Positions 17,083 through 27,030 of a stretch of 64,000 bases of DNA are shown one piece after another. The notes beneath the pieces were generated by a model, which worked only from the letters and a program-made list of their open reading frames with translations, made no database searches and had not been told where the DNA came from. The stretch lies in the NCBI GenBank assembly GCA_051025295.1, contig JBMGJV010000023.1; one strand, written 5' to 3'. The stretch is from KBS-83 sp051025295 (GTDB lineage: Bacteria; Acidobacteriota; Terriglobia; Terriglobales; Acidobacteriaceae). The first letter of the stretch is position 1, and each line of letters starts with the position of its first letter. The position numbers and the translations under genes are program-made.

Positions 17083-18144
17083 CTAGCCGATCCGCTCCAC
17101 GCGAATGCCCGCCGGCGCGCTGCTGCCTTCGGCCTCCCGCGCCTGCTTGACCGCCTCCGCGATCGCATACTTCAGCGCCGGGACACCTTCGCCGGTCACG
17201 GCCGACATCGCGTAGAACGGCAGCTTCCTGCGCTTCGCCATCGCCTGCAGCTTCTTCAGCTTCTCCGGATTCGCCACGTCGACCTTCGACGCGACCACGA
17301 TCATCGGCTTCTCTTCGAGGCCATGCCCGGAGTTCTTCAGCTCGGTCTGGATCACCTTGAAGTCGTCGACCGGGGACTCGCGGCCGCTGCCGTCCGACAC
17401 GTCGACCAGGTGCACCAGCAGGCGCGTGCGCTCGATGTGCCGGAGGAACTGCACGCCCAGGCCGGCCCCGTCGCTGGCGCCCTCGATCAGTCCCGGGATG
17501 TCGGCGACGACGAAGCTCTCTTCGTGCGGCGGATCGCCCACGGTGACGACGCCGAGGTTCGGCTCAAGCGTGGTGAACGGGTAGTCCGCGATCTTGGGCC
17601 GTGCCGCGGAGAGCCGCGAGATCAGCGTGCTCTTGCCCACGTTCGGGTACCCGACCAGCCCGGCATCCGCCAGCAGCTTCAGCTCGAGCCGGTAGGCGCG
17701 CTCTTCGCCGGGACGACCCAGCTCATGCTCGCGGGGCGCCTGGTGCGTCGGTGTGGCGAAGTGCTGATTGCCGCGCCCGCCGCGCCCGCCACGCGCGACC
17801 ACGATGCGCTCATCCGGATGCGCGAAGTCGTGGATCAGCTCACCGGTCACGTCGTCGTAGAGCTCCGTACCGACCGGCACCTTGAGAACGAGGCTTTCGC
17901 CCTCGCGGCCGGTGCAGTTGGAGCCTTCTCCGTGCCGTCCACGCTCCGCCTTGTGCTCCGGGTTGAAGCGGAAGTGGATCAGGGTGTTGTGCCGCTGGCT
18001 GGATTCCATGACCACGTCGCCGCCGCGGCCGCCATCGCCGCCCGAGGGCCCGCCCCGGGGTACAAACTTCTCGCGCCGGAAGGCCATGCAGCCATTCCCG
18101 CCGTCGCCGGCCTTGACGCGGATTCTCGCTTCATCAATAAACAT
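17083..18144 (-). CDS. obgE: Obg family GTPase
   Basis: This 353-residue ribosome-associated GTPase has the glycine-rich Obg domain (~1-158: VKAGDGGNGCMAFRREKF, GGPSGGDGGRGGD, ARGGRGGRGN). The G domain has G1 GLVGYPNVGKST, G2 in DYPFTTLEPNLG, G3 VADIPGLIEGA and a late G4-like VASKVDV. There is no C-terminal OCT domain. The ATG at 18144 gives the canonical start MFIDEARIRVKAGDG. It is followed tail to tail by lpxC with no room for a terminator. Confidence 0.97.
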   Translation of the reverse strand: MFIDEARIRVKAGDGGNGCMAFRREKFVPRGGPSGGDGGRGGDVVMESSQRHNTLIHFRFNPEHKAERGRHGEGSNCTGREGESLVLKVPVGTELYDDVTGELIHDFAHPDERIVVARGGRGGRGNQHFATPTHQAPREHELGRPGEERAYRLELKLLADAGLVGYPNVGKSTLISRLSAARPKIADYPFTTLEPNLGVVTVGDPPHEESFVVADIPGLIEGASDGAGLGVQFLRHIERTRLLVHLVDVSDGSGRESPVDDFKVIQTELKNSGHGLEEKPMIVVASKVDVANPEKLKKLQAMAKRRKLPFYAMSAVTGEGVPALKYAIAEAVKQAREAEGSSAPAGIRVERIG

Positions 18145-18349
18145 CGCTCTTTCAGTGTAAATCGCGCGGTCCAGACCTCCTTGCCGCTGCTGGTCCGCAC
18201 CACCAAAGGGGCATGGAGAGCGCCGCCTTCTGTGCCCATGATGGTGACAGGATCGCCCGGGTCTCGCCGCGACCTCCGGAGTTGCCGGCGAAGCACGGAG
18301 CTGCCAAGAGCAGCACGGGACTACGCGCGACCCGAGGGAGCAGAGGTTC

Positions 18350-21300
18350 ATGCCGCAACCCGGCGGGCGCTGGGCAGCCATCTGCCGGGCCACCATTCTC
18401 GGTACGCTGGGCGCGCTCATGGCGCCTCTCGCCCTCGCGCAGTCCACCACCGGCGGCCTGGTCGGCGGCGCCATCGTGGATGCGCAGGGCGCAGCCCTGC
18501 TCAATGCAGAGATCGACCTCACCAGCGGCGACACCGGCCAGGTCTACCAGGCGCACACCGACGCACATGGCAGCTTCCGCATGCCAGGCCTGCCCGCCGG
18601 GACGTACGACGCCTGGGTAACCGCGACTGGCTTTGCGCGGCTGCATGTTCCGCTGGTGGTGGTCGAGGTCGGCAGGTTTACGCCACTCTCGGCTGGCCTC
18701 GTCGTTGCGCGTGCGGAAGAGACGGTCGAAGTCCGCGAGCCCGGGGTGGTGCTCGACCTGAGCACACCCGCACTCTCGACCAACATCGACGAAGAGACGA
18801 TCGACGGGCTGCCCAGCAACAGCCGGCGCTGGACCTACTTTGCGCTGCTCACACCCGCCGTCACGCCGGACCAGGAGGGCTATGGCCTGCTGAGCTTCCG
18901 TGGCATCAGCGTGCTGCTGAACAACAACACGCTCGATGGCGCAGACAACAATCAGGCCTTCTTTTCGGAAGAGCGCGGCCGCACCCGCACCGCCTACTTC
19001 GCCAGCCAGGCGTCTGTGCGTGAGTTCCAGGTGAACACTTCGAACTACTCGGCGGAGTACGGCCGCGCTGCCGGCGGCGTGGTCAACACGGTGACCCGCA
19101 GTGGCACCAGCCACTTTCACGGGAACCTCTTCTTGTTCGACCGCGACAACCGCTGGAGCGCGCACAATGCATTCACGCAACTGGCACAGGTGCAGAAGGA
19201 CGGAAGCGTCGCAGCCGTGCCGACCGCACCTGTGGACTCGCGCCAGCAGTGGGGCGGGGCGGCGGGTGGCCCGCTCCGGCCGCAGCGCCTGTTCTGGTTC
19301 CTCACCGTCGACCAGTACCGCCGCGACTTTCCGGCGATCTCTCGCCCCGGCAACATCCCCAAGTTCTTCGATCGGGCACTGACCTCTTCGCAACTCGAGA
19401 CGCTGCGCAAGCGGCTGGGTTTGCCGCTACCCAGCATGGCTCTCGAGCAGTACCAGCAGTTCGTCTCCGGGCTGATCGGCGAGACGGGCGTGGTGCCGCG
19501 CACGGCTACCCAGATCATCCTTTTCCCCAAGCTCGACTGGCAGGCGAACGACCGCAATCACTTTGCGATTGAGTACAACTACCTGCGCTGGAACTCGCCG
19601 CACGGCGCGCTGACGCAGACTGCGACGAGCTACGGTGTCGCCAGCTTTGGCGACGATCACGTCGCGGACGATGTCGTGATTGGCCGCTGGAACACCTTTC
19701 TCACTGCGAACCTGATGCATGAGCTGCGGGTGCAGTACGGGCGCGATTTCGAATCGGAGCTCAGCGGGCCGCCCTCGGTGTTTGAGCAGCCCTTCAGCCA
19801 CAACAGCTATGGCCGCTCGCCGCAGATCACGCTGGTCAGCTCCGGGATCGGCCTGCGCATCGGCAAGCCGGCGTCGCTCGATCGCGCCGCCATGCCGGAT
19901 GAGCGTCGCACGCAGATCGCCAGCACGCTGACGTACGCGCGCGGACGTCATCTGTTCAAGATCGGTTACGATTTCAACCACGTGCTTGATGGCATCGCCA
20001 GCATTTACAACGGCAACGGCACGTACACCTACTCGAGCCTGCTCGACTTCGCCTCCGACGCGCTCGCGCCCAGCCACTGCGACGCGAAGGGCAGCGGGCT
20101 GGGCAACTCGCCCTGCTACAGCTACTACACGCAACTGCTGGGCCCGCAAGCCTTCTCCTTCAACACCAACGACTACAGCGGCTTTCTGAACGACGACTGG
20201 AAGCCTGGCCACCGGCTCACGCTCTCGCTGGGCGTGCGCTACGAGTGGCAGCAGCTGCCGCCGCAGAACAAGCTGCTGCCGAATCCCGCATTGCCGGCCA
20301 CCCGCACGCTGCCCAGCGATCGCAATAACTACGGGCCCCGCCTTGGCATGGCGTACGACCTTACCGGCAAAGGCAACACGGTGGTGCGTGGCGGCTACGG
20401 CGTTTACTACGGCCGCATCGTGAACTCGACCATCTTCGCGGCGATTACGCAGACGGGGTCGAGCGCGGGCCAGCTCGGCTACTACTTCCGTCCCGGCGAT
20501 GCAGGCGCACCCGCGTTTCCGTACATCTTCTCCGGGCGCGTGGTCGTTCCACAGAAACCAAATGCGGTCGCGTTCGACCCGAAGTTTCAGAACCCGCGGA
20601 TCGTGCAATTCGAAGCATCGATCGCGCAGCGTGTTCGCCGTGACACCGAGATCACGGTGAGCTTTCTGCACAGCACGGGCGACTCGCTGCCCAACTTTCT
20701 CGACCGGAATATCGACGCTGCCACTGCCGTGCCGATCACCTACACGGTCCGGGACCCGCAGCATCTCGGCCCGCTGCACCAGTCGACGTACACCACGCAC
20801 CTGTTTACCAGGCGGCTGAACCCGGCCTACGGCACGATCACGGATATCGCCAGCATCACCGGATCCCGCTACCAGGGGCTGGTGGTGAAGGTGGTGCACC
20901 ATGACGGGCGCTGGCTGCACCTGCACGCCAGTTATACCTACGCGCACGCGCAGGATGACAACCAGAACGAGACCACGTTTTCCGACACCAACGATGTGCT
21001 CGACCCCAGCAATCTGCACCTGGAGTTCGCCGATTCGAACTTCGACGTGCGCCAGCGGGCCACCGGCGGCATGGTGATGCGCATTCCGGGGCGCGGTCAT
21101 GGCTGGCTCGGCGCGCTCACGCACGGCTACGCGCTTGCGCCCACAGCGATGGCCCAGACCGGACTGCCGTATTCGCTGCGCACCTCCGGAGCGATTCCGT
21201 TCCTTCGCTACACCGACGAGTTCGGCCACGTGCAGAAGCTGAGCGGCCTGGGCGCGAGCATCAACGGCTCAGGCGGCGACGCGCGCATCCCGGAGCTTGG

Positions 21301-21592
21301 CCGCAACACTTACCGCTACCCGGCGACGTACAGCATCGACCTGCGCGCCTCGCGGACGTTCTCGCTCACCGAGCGCGTGCCACTCGAGATCATGATGCAG
21401 GGCTTCAACGTGCTCAATCATCAGAATGTCACCAACATCAGCACGACTGGTTACACGATCAATGGCGCCTCGAGCGCGGACAGCGATCCGGTGCTGACCT
21501 ACCAGTCCACCTTCGGCACGGTGACCAACAGCAACAGCACGAATCTGTTCCGCGAGCGCCAGCTCGAGCTCGTCGCGCGGCTGCGCTTCTAA
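18350..21592 (+). CDS. TonB-dependent receptor, Oar-like, with carboxypeptidase-regulatory domain
   Basis: This 1080-residue outer-membrane protein has a signal peptide (TILGTLGALMAPLALA), an N-terminal Ig-like carboxypeptidase regulatory repeat (~33-120: GGAIVDAQGAALLNAEIDL ... GSFRMPGLPAGTYDAWV) and a plug domain (~140-260: FRGISVLLNNNTLDGADNN, NYSAEYGRAAGGVVN). A long beta-barrel ends in the aromatic LELVARLRF. This architecture is widely expanded in Acidobacteriota and is thought to import oligosaccharides or other large substrates. The ligand cannot be predicted here because no adjacent hydrolase or transporter gene points to one. Confidence 0.9.
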   Translation: MPQPGGRWAAICRATILGTLGALMAPLALAQSTTGGLVGGAIVDAQGAALLNAEIDLTSGDTGQVYQAHTDAHGSFRMPGLPAGTYDAWVTATGFARLHVPLVVVEVGRFTPLSAGLVVARAEETVEVREPGVVLDLSTPALSTNIDEETIDGLPSNSRRWTYFALLTPAVTPDQEGYGLLSFRGISVLLNNNTLDGADNNQAFFSEERGRTRTAYFASQASVREFQVNTSNYSAEYGRAAGGVVNTVTRSGTSHFHGNLFLFDRDNRWSAHNAFTQLAQVQKDGSVAAVPTAPVDSRQQWGGAAGGPLRPQRLFWFLTVDQYRRDFPAISRPGNIPKFFDRALTSSQLETLRKRLGLPLPSMALEQYQQFVSGLIGETGVVPRTATQIILFPKLDWQANDRNHFAIEYNYLRWNSPHGALTQTATSYGVASFGDDHVADDVVIGRWNTFLTANLMHELRVQYGRDFESELSGPPSVFEQPFSHNSYGRSPQITLVSSGIGLRIGKPASLDRAAMPDERRTQIASTLTYARGRHLFKIGYDFNHVLDGIASIYNGNGTYTYSSLLDFASDALAPSHCDAKGSGLGNSPCYSYYTQLLGPQAFSFNTNDYSGFLNDDWKPGHRLTLSLGVRYEWQQLPPQNKLLPNPALPATRTLPSDRNNYGPRLGMAYDLTGKGNTVVRGGYGVYYGRIVNSTIFAAITQTGSSAGQLGYYFRPGDAGAPAFPYIFSGRVVVPQKPNAVAFDPKFQNPRIVQFEASIAQRVRRDTEITVSFLHSTGDSLPNFLDRNIDAATAVPITYTVRDPQHLGPLHQSTYTTHLFTRRLNPAYGTITDIASITGSRYQGLVVKVVHHDGRWLHLHASYTYAHAQDDNQNETTFSDTNDVLDPSNLHLEFADSNFDVRQRATGGMVMRIPGRGHGWLGALTHGYALAPTAMAQTGLPYSLRTSGAIPFLRYTDEFGHVQKLSGLGASINGSGGDARIPELGRNTYRYPATYSIDLRASRTFSLTERVPLEIMMQGFNVLNHQNVTNISTTGYTINGASSADSDPVLTYQSTFGTVTNSNSTNLFRERQLELVARLRF

Positions 21593-21651
21593 GCAAACCG
21601 GGAGCGCGCCGCCGACGCGGTGAACGCTGCATTCGCCGTGGCCCGCTGCTC

Positions 21652-21657
21652 TACAAT
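21652..21657 (+). promoter_or_regulatory. -10-like box of mnmG
   Basis: TACAAT is followed by AAGAGGGCGAG and then the ATG at 21669. The start would be only a few nucleotides into the transcript. The spacer also contains a GAGGG Shine-Dalgarno-like stretch. Confidence 0.5.
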
Positions 21658-21668
21658 AAGAGGGCGAG

Positions 21669-23660
21669 ATGCCCTTTACCGAACAGTACGATGTGGTGGT
21701 GGTCGGCGCCGGCCACGCGGGCTGCGAGGCTGCCGTGGCTGCTGCCCGCATGGGGCTCCGGACGGCGCTCTACACCTTCAATCTCGATCTGATCGCGCAG
21801 ATGTCGTGCAATCCGGCGATCGGTGGCATCGCCAAGGGCCACCTGGTGCGCGAGATCGATGCGCTGGGCGGCATCATGGGAGAGGTGGCGGACGCGGTCG
21901 GCATCCAGTTCCGGCTGCTGAATACCTCGCGCGGGCCGGCTGTGTGGTCGCCGCGCGCGCAGTGCGATAAGCAGCAGTACCGCATCCACATGCGCCACCT
22001 GCTCGAGAATCAGCCGGGGCTCGCCATCAAGCAGGCCGAGGTGGTGGACCTGCTGCTCGATACGGCAGATGACGGCACCCGCCGCGCTCACGGACTGAAG
22101 CTGCGCGACGGCCGCACGGTAGAGGCCGCAGCAATCGTCATCACGACAGGCACCTTTCTGAATGGGCTGATCCATTGCGGAGAAGAGCAGTACCCCGCCG
22201 GGCGCAGCGGGGAGCCGCCCAGCGTGCTGCTTGGCGAGAGCCTGAAGCGCCTCGGCCTGCGCGGCTGCCGGCTGAAGACCGGCACGCCGCCACGGCTCGA
22301 CGGGCGCACGATCGACTGGTCGCGCTTTCAGGAGCAGCCCGGCGACGCCGATCCGACACCGTTCAGCTTCCGCACCACGCACCTGCCGCAGCGGCAGATC
22401 TCCTGCCACATCGCGCACACCACGCCAGAGACGCTGCAGATCATCCGCGAGAACGTTGCGCGTTCGCCGATGTATTCGGGGCAGATCCAGGCTGTTGGCC
22501 CGCGTTACTGTCCGTCGATCGAAGACAAGGTCGTCCGCTTTCCGGACAAGGAGCAGCACCAGTTCTTCCTCGAGCCGGAGGGCCTGGACACGCACGAGGT
22601 GTACGTCAACGGCATGTCGACGTCGCTGCCGATGGATGTGCAGTGGCAAGTGGTGCGCTCGATTCCGGGGCTCGAGAATGCGGAGATGCTGCGCCCCGGC
22701 TACGCCATCGAATACGACGCGATCGATCCCACGGAGCTCGACCGCACGCTGCGCGTCAAGTCGATTCCCGGGCTCTATCTCGCGGGCCAGATCAACGGCA
22801 CCTCGGGCTACGAGGAGGCCGCCTGCCAGGGGCTGATGGCCGGCATCAACGCGGCGCTCGCCGTGCGCGGTGACGCAGGCTTCACTCTCGACCGCACCGA
22901 GGCGTATACCGGCATCCTCATCGACGACCTGATCAGCAAGGGCACCAACGAGCCCTACCGGATGTTCACGTCGCGCGCGGAGTTTCGCCTGCACCTGCGC
23001 ATCGACAACGCAGACCGCCGCCTCACGCCGTATGGCCGTCGCCTTGGCCTCATCGATACCGGCACGTGGAATGCGTATGAGGCGCGCCAGCAGCGCGCGG
23101 TCGCGCTGGACAAGCTGCTCTCGACCACGCGCATCCATGCGGATCGATGCTCGAGCGCGCTGCCGGAGCTCGAGCTGGATCCTGACGTCATTGCCGGCCA
23201 GACGTACGCGCAGCTCCTCAAGCGACCGGAGATCACGATCGATCGCCTGCAGCCGCTGCTCGCGTCTCTGCCGATGACGGAGGAGTCCAGCATCGTCCTG
23301 GAGCCGCTGCTCGGCGCGCGCGACGGTCTTACGGCACGCGCCCGCAACGAGCTGCGCGCGGTGGAGACCGAGATCAAGTACGCCGGCTACCTCGACCAGC
23401 AGCGCCGGTCCATCGAGCGGCTGAAGCGCGCAGAAGGGCAGCCCATTCCGGAGTGGTTCGACTACCAATCGGTGAGCGGGCTCTCGCGCGAGATGCAGGA
23501 GAAGCTCTCTCGCGTGCGCCCCATGACGGTCGGCCAGGCGAGCCGCATTCCCGGGGTCACGCCGGCGGCGCTCTCCCTGCTGCACGTCTACATCGAGATT
23601 CAGTCCCGTCGCCGGCAAGCAGCCGCGGAGGCGGCCAGCGGCACGGTCGTCGGCGCCTGA
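21669..23660 (+). CDS. mnmG: tRNA uridine-5-carboxymethylaminomethyl modification enzyme MnmG (GidA)
   Basis: This FAD-dependent enzyme, with MnmE, installs the cmnm5 group on wobble U34. The 663 residues contain the N-terminal dinucleotide fold YDVVVVGAGHAGCEAA, the family signature CNPAIGGIAKGHLVREIDAL, GYAIEYDAIDP, and GLYLAGQINGTSGYEEAA. The C-terminal helical region ends PAALSLLHVYIEIQSRRR. Length is slightly above the usual ~630. It is convergent with the NTF2-like gene, with a 3-bp gap. mnmE is not in this window. Confidence 0.97.
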   Translation: MPFTEQYDVVVVGAGHAGCEAAVAAARMGLRTALYTFNLDLIAQMSCNPAIGGIAKGHLVREIDALGGIMGEVADAVGIQFRLLNTSRGPAVWSPRAQCDKQQYRIHMRHLLENQPGLAIKQAEVVDLLLDTADDGTRRAHGLKLRDGRTVEAAAIVITTGTFLNGLIHCGEEQYPAGRSGEPPSVLLGESLKRLGLRGCRLKTGTPPRLDGRTIDWSRFQEQPGDADPTPFSFRTTHLPQRQISCHIAHTTPETLQIIRENVARSPMYSGQIQAVGPRYCPSIEDKVVRFPDKEQHQFFLEPEGLDTHEVYVNGMSTSLPMDVQWQVVRSIPGLENAEMLRPGYAIEYDAIDPTELDRTLRVKSIPGLYLAGQINGTSGYEEAACQGLMAGINAALAVRGDAGFTLDRTEAYTGILIDDLISKGTNEPYRMFTSRAEFRLHLRIDNADRRLTPYGRRLGLIDTGTWNAYEARQQRAVALDKLLSTTRIHADRCSSALPELELDPDVIAGQTYAQLLKRPEITIDRLQPLLASLPMTEESSIVLEPLLGARDGLTARARNELRAVETEIKYAGYLDQQRRSIERLKRAEGQPIPEWFDYQSVSGLSREMQEKLSRVRPMTVGQASRIPGVTPAALSLLHVYIEIQSRRRQAAAEAASGTVVGA

Positions 23661-23663
23661 ACG

Positions 23664-24266
23664 CTACGGCTGCGGCTTGTCTGTGTTCGCCGGTGGCGTC
23701 GCCTGTGTGCTCTTCGGTCCGGTGTAGACCAGCGGGATATGCATCGGCAGCTCTGCATTGCTCTTCGGACGAGCGACCTGCTGCTGCTTCTTTTTGCGCT
23801 CTTCCTCGGTCGCGACCACGGTGCGCTGCGAGTTGATGCACTGCCATGCGCCCGCCGTGTTCTTGCGGAAGACGTGCGTGAACACGCCCTTCTCATCCAC
23901 CGGCGCGGCTGCGCTGTCGCCCTTCCACTTCATCACGTAGGTGCCGTTCACGATGGCGATGTCGCCGATCACGCGTGCGCCGATCACCTTTTGCGAGAGT
24001 GACACGGGTTCCTCACCCGGCACAAAGAGGTGGGCGATCTGCTGATTGCGCGTGGTTACATCGCCGGTCGCGCCGATGCCGACGAAGTCATGCCCCAGCA
24101 GGTTCTCGAGCGCGAACTGATCGTGCTTCGTCACCGCCGAATCCCAGGTGTCTTCCACCGCCTGCATGGTCGCGACCTCTGGTGCCGGGGGCGCGGACTG
24201 CGCAAGCAAGGAGGCCGATCCGAGAAGGGCCAGGGGCAGGACGAAGCTCAGGTGGCGAAACATCAT
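23664..24266 (-). CDS. Secreted NTF2-like (SnoaL/DUF4440) protein
   Basis: The 200-residue protein has a signal peptide (FVLPLALLGSASLLAQ). A DUF4440-type NTF2-like fold follows (~30-150: VEDTWDSAVTKHDQFALENLLGHDF..., GVFTHVFRKNTAGAWQCINSQ). The tail is charged and proline-rich (EERKKKQQQVARPKSN). The ATG at 24266 has GGAG about 11 nt upstream; a second ATG follows immediately. Proteins of this fold have diverse or unknown functions, and no active site can be assigned. Confidence 0.75.
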   Translation of the reverse strand: MMFRHLSFVLPLALLGSASLLAQSAPPAPEVATMQAVEDTWDSAVTKHDQFALENLLGHDFVGIGATGDVTTRNQQIAHLFVPGEEPVSLSQKVIGARVIGDIAIVNGTYVMKWKGDSAAAPVDEKGVFTHVFRKNTAGAWQCINSQRTVVATEEERKKKQQQVARPKSNAELPMHIPLVYTGPKSTQATPPANTDKPQP

Positions 24267-24385
24267 GGGACAGCTCACTCCAGTGCCGCATTTTACAAGG
24301 CGGCGATTGACGTCATTTACCAACACAACTCTGCTTCGATCCACAGCTATAGCGCAGCGCTTTGCCGATAGCGCACCATAGACCC

Positions 24386-25795
24386 ATGGCCGCATTCCCA
24401 GATATCGCCCTCGAGCGCGGCATGCCCGCCAGCCCCGACGCGGAGCGCTCCATCCTTGGCGCGATCCTGCTCGAGAACGGGCACTACCACGAAGCCGCGG
24501 AGAAGAAGCTCACTGCGGACGACTTCTCGCTCGACTCGCACCGCCGCATCTTCGGGCGGATGGACGAGCTCATCAGTGCGGGCCGCCACGTCGATCTCGT
24601 GACACTGGTTGAGGAGCTTGCCCGCCGCAAGGAGGTTGAGTCGGTCGGTGGTGTCGCGTACATCGCGTCTCTGACAGAGGGACTGCCGCGCCGCGTCTCG
24701 ATCGAAGAGTACGTCCGCATCGTCAAAGACAAGTCGCTCCTCCGCCAGCTGATCCACGTCTGCAACACAGCGATGACGCAGGCGGCCGATCAGTCGGAGA
24801 ATGCGCTCGAGGTGCTCAACGCGGCGGAGAGTGCCCTGCTGGAAGTCTCCGAGCGCGGGGTTACGCGCGACTTCTCGAGCATTCCATCGATCGTCAAGCA
24901 GCACTTCGGCACGATCGACAGCATCTGGAAGCTGAAGCGCGAAGTTACCGGACTGGCCACGCACTTCAAAGACTTCGACCGCATGACCAGCGGCCTGCAG
25001 CCCGCCGAACTGATCATCATCGCGGCCCGTCCTTCGATGGGCAAGACGGCGTGGGCTATCAACATCGCGCAGCGCGCCGCACTCGAAGACGGCAAAGTCG
25101 TCGGCATCTTCTCGCTCGAAATGTCGAGCGAGTCGCTGCTGCGACGCATGCTCGCCTCGGAGGCCTTTGTGAACATGCGCAAGATCCAGTCCGGCTTCAT
25201 CAGTCGCGACGACCAGGACGCGCTGATCGAAGCCGCAGGCCGCCTGACGGAGTCGAATGTCTGGATCGACGACACGCCCGGCATCTCGCTCGCGGAGATG
25301 CGCGCGAAGGCGCGCCGTCTCCGGCAGCAGCGCGGACTCGACCTGATCGTGGTCGACTACCTGCAGCTGATGTCTGCATCGCTGCCCGGCGCGAATGGCG
25401 GGCGACGGCATGAGAACCGCACGCAGGAAGTGTCCGCCATCTCGCGCGGTCTGAAGGCGCTCGCCAAGGAGCTCAATGTGCCGGTGATTGCGCTGTCGCA
25501 GCTCAGCCGTGCATCCGAGCAGCGCGGTGGCGACAAGAAGCCCATGCTCTCTGACCTGCGCGAGTCCGGTTCGATTGAGCAGGACGCGGATGTGGTCGCT
25601 TTCATTCATCGCGAGAGCTATTACAACAAGGACGAGAACGGCGACGAAGATCCCGACAGCAAGGGCAAGGCGGAGATCATTATCGCGAAGCAGCGCAACG
25701 GCCCCACCGGCTCCGTGCACCTCGCGTACCTCAGCGAAATCACGCGCTTTGAAAACCTGGCTCACGAAGGCGGCGAGGCCTCCGGTTACGAATGA
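24386..25795 (+). CDS. dnaB: Replicative DNA helicase DnaB
   Basis: The 469-residue hexameric helicase unwinds DNA at the replication fork. The N-terminal domain begins MPASPDAERSILGAILLENG. The RecA-like core has Walker A IIIAARPSMGKTAWAIN, Walker B LDLIVVDYLQLM, and the motif ALSQLSRASEQRGGDKKPMLSDLRESG with its arginine-containing segment. The ATG at 24386 gives MAAFPDIALERG and is preferred over an upstream TTG at 24362. The stop overlaps the alr start (ATGA), so the two are coupled. Confidence 0.96.
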   Translation: MAAFPDIALERGMPASPDAERSILGAILLENGHYHEAAEKKLTADDFSLDSHRRIFGRMDELISAGRHVDLVTLVEELARRKEVESVGGVAYIASLTEGLPRRVSIEEYVRIVKDKSLLRQLIHVCNTAMTQAADQSENALEVLNAAESALLEVSERGVTRDFSSIPSIVKQHFGTIDSIWKLKREVTGLATHFKDFDRMTSGLQPAELIIIAARPSMGKTAWAINIAQRAALEDGKVVGIFSLEMSSESLLRRMLASEAFVNMRKIQSGFISRDDQDALIEAAGRLTESNVWIDDTPGISLAEMRAKARRLRQQRGLDLIVVDYLQLMSASLPGANGGRRHENRTQEVSAISRGLKALAKELNVPVIALSQLSRASEQRGGDKKPMLSDLRESGSIEQDADVVAFIHRESYYNKDENGDEDPDSKGKAEIIIAKQRNGPTGSVHLAYLSEITRFENLAHEGGEASGYE

Positions 25796-26964
25796 GCGCG
25801 CCTTGCACAACGCGGCCCACATGGGTGGAGCTCTCGCGGAGCGCACTGCGCAGCAACTACCGCACACTTCGTGATCGCGCGGCGCGTCACGATGCGGGCC
25901 TGATCGGCGTCATCAAGGCTGACGCGTATGGACACGGGGCGGCGGAGGCGCATGCCACGCTTGCTGCTGAAGGCTGCGGCTGGTTCGCTGTCACCTGTTT
26001 CGATGAAGCCCGCGCCCTTGCCGGGAGATTGGGAAGTGCGCGGCTGCTGCTGCTCTCCGGACTGTATGCCGGCGAGGCAGAGCCGTGCGTCGAGCACGGC
26101 TTCACGCCCGTGCTCAGCTCGAGCGAGCCGCTGACTGCGCTCGCGTCGTTCGTCGCTGCGTCTCGTGAGCCGTTCCGGGTTCATCTCGAGATTGACACCG
26201 GCATGGCGCGCCAGGGCATTCGCTGGGACGATCAGCCCGCGCTGGCGGCGTTCGTCGCCGCATTGCGTGGTACGCCGCAGCTTCTGCTCGAGGGCGTGAT
26301 GACGCACTTCGCCTCGCCTGAAGATGAAGCGTCATCGCAAACCGATCAACAGATCGAGCGCTTCCGCACCGCGCTTGGCACATTGCGCGCTGCTGGCTGC
26401 GCCCCGCCATTGCTGCACGTCGGCAACTCGGCTACCGCGCTGAGCGAGCCGCAGGGCAGCGCATTGCGGCAGATCGCGCGGGCGCACAAGGCTGAGTGGC
26501 TGGTTCGACCGGGCATTGCACTGTATGGATATGGTGTCGAGAATGCAGCAGACAAGCTCTCGCCTGTGCTCGCCTGGAAGACGCAGATCAGTTCCATTCG
26601 GACCCTGGCTCCCGGAGAGACGGTCAGTTACAACGCGACGTTCCGCACCACGCGGCAGACGCGCATCGCGCTTCTGCCGGTTGGATACGCCGACGGTTAC
26701 AATCGTCTGCTCTCGAACAAAGGCGAGGTCCTCATCCGCGGACATCGCGCGCCCATTGCTGGTCGCGTCACGATGGACCAGATCATGATCGACGTTACGG
26801 ACATTCCGGATGTTGCGCCGGGTGACGAAGCAGTCCTGCTCGGGAGTCAGCACGATGCCGTTCTTGATGCAGATGATATGGCAGCGCGCACCCACACCAT
26901 TGCTTACGAAGTGTTGTGCGCGATCGGGAGTCGCGTGCCGCGCCGTTGGATCGACGCACCCTGA
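25792..26964 (+). CDS. alr: Alanine racemase
   Basis: This PLP enzyme makes D-alanine for peptidoglycan. The 390-residue protein has WVELSRSALRSNYRTL, then the PLP-lysine motif GVIKADAYGHGA. The N-terminal barrel contains LEIDTGMARQGI. The C-terminal domain carries the catalytic tyrosine in VSYNATFRT and VGYADGYNR, then AGRVTMDQIMIDVT. It is translationally coupled to dnaB and followed by a strong terminator. The dnaB-alr pairing is found in several other bacteria. Confidence 0.96.
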   Translation: MSAPCTTRPTWVELSRSALRSNYRTLRDRAARHDAGLIGVIKADAYGHGAAEAHATLAAEGCGWFAVTCFDEARALAGRLGSARLLLLSGLYAGEAEPCVEHGFTPVLSSSEPLTALASFVAASREPFRVHLEIDTGMARQGIRWDDQPALAAFVAALRGTPQLLLEGVMTHFASPEDEASSQTDQQIERFRTALGTLRAAGCAPPLLHVGNSATALSEPQGSALRQIARAHKAEWLVRPGIALYGYGVENAADKLSPVLAWKTQISSIRTLAPGETVSYNATFRTTRQTRIALLPVGYADGYNRLLSNKGEVLIRGHRAPIAGRVTMDQIMIDVTDIPDVAPGDEAVLLGSQHDAVLDADDMAARTHTIAYEVLCAIGSRVPRRWIDAP

Positions 26965-26984
26965 TCGCATCTCTTCGGGCAAGT

Positions 26985-27012
26985 AAAAGCGGCGGGTCAC
27001 CCCGCCGCTTTT
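26985..27012. terminator. Bidirectional intrinsic terminator between alr and the beta-helix gene
   Basis: A perfect 12-bp stem, AAAAGCGGCGGG (26985-26996) with its complement at 27001-27012, has a TCAC loop. The A4/T4 ends supply a short T-run for both strands, fitting the two converging genes. Confidence 0.9.
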
Positions 27013-27030
27013 GTTGGTCTGCGTTGCGCC

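Noticed and set aside
19427..21229. 600-residue open frame antisense to the first TonB receptor
   Set aside because: Shadow frame with low-complexity Val/Arg composition. The receptor frame continues through the region with barrel features.
21651..23618. 655-residue open frame antisense to mnmG
   Set aside because: Shadow frame. mnmG on the plus strand has all signatures.
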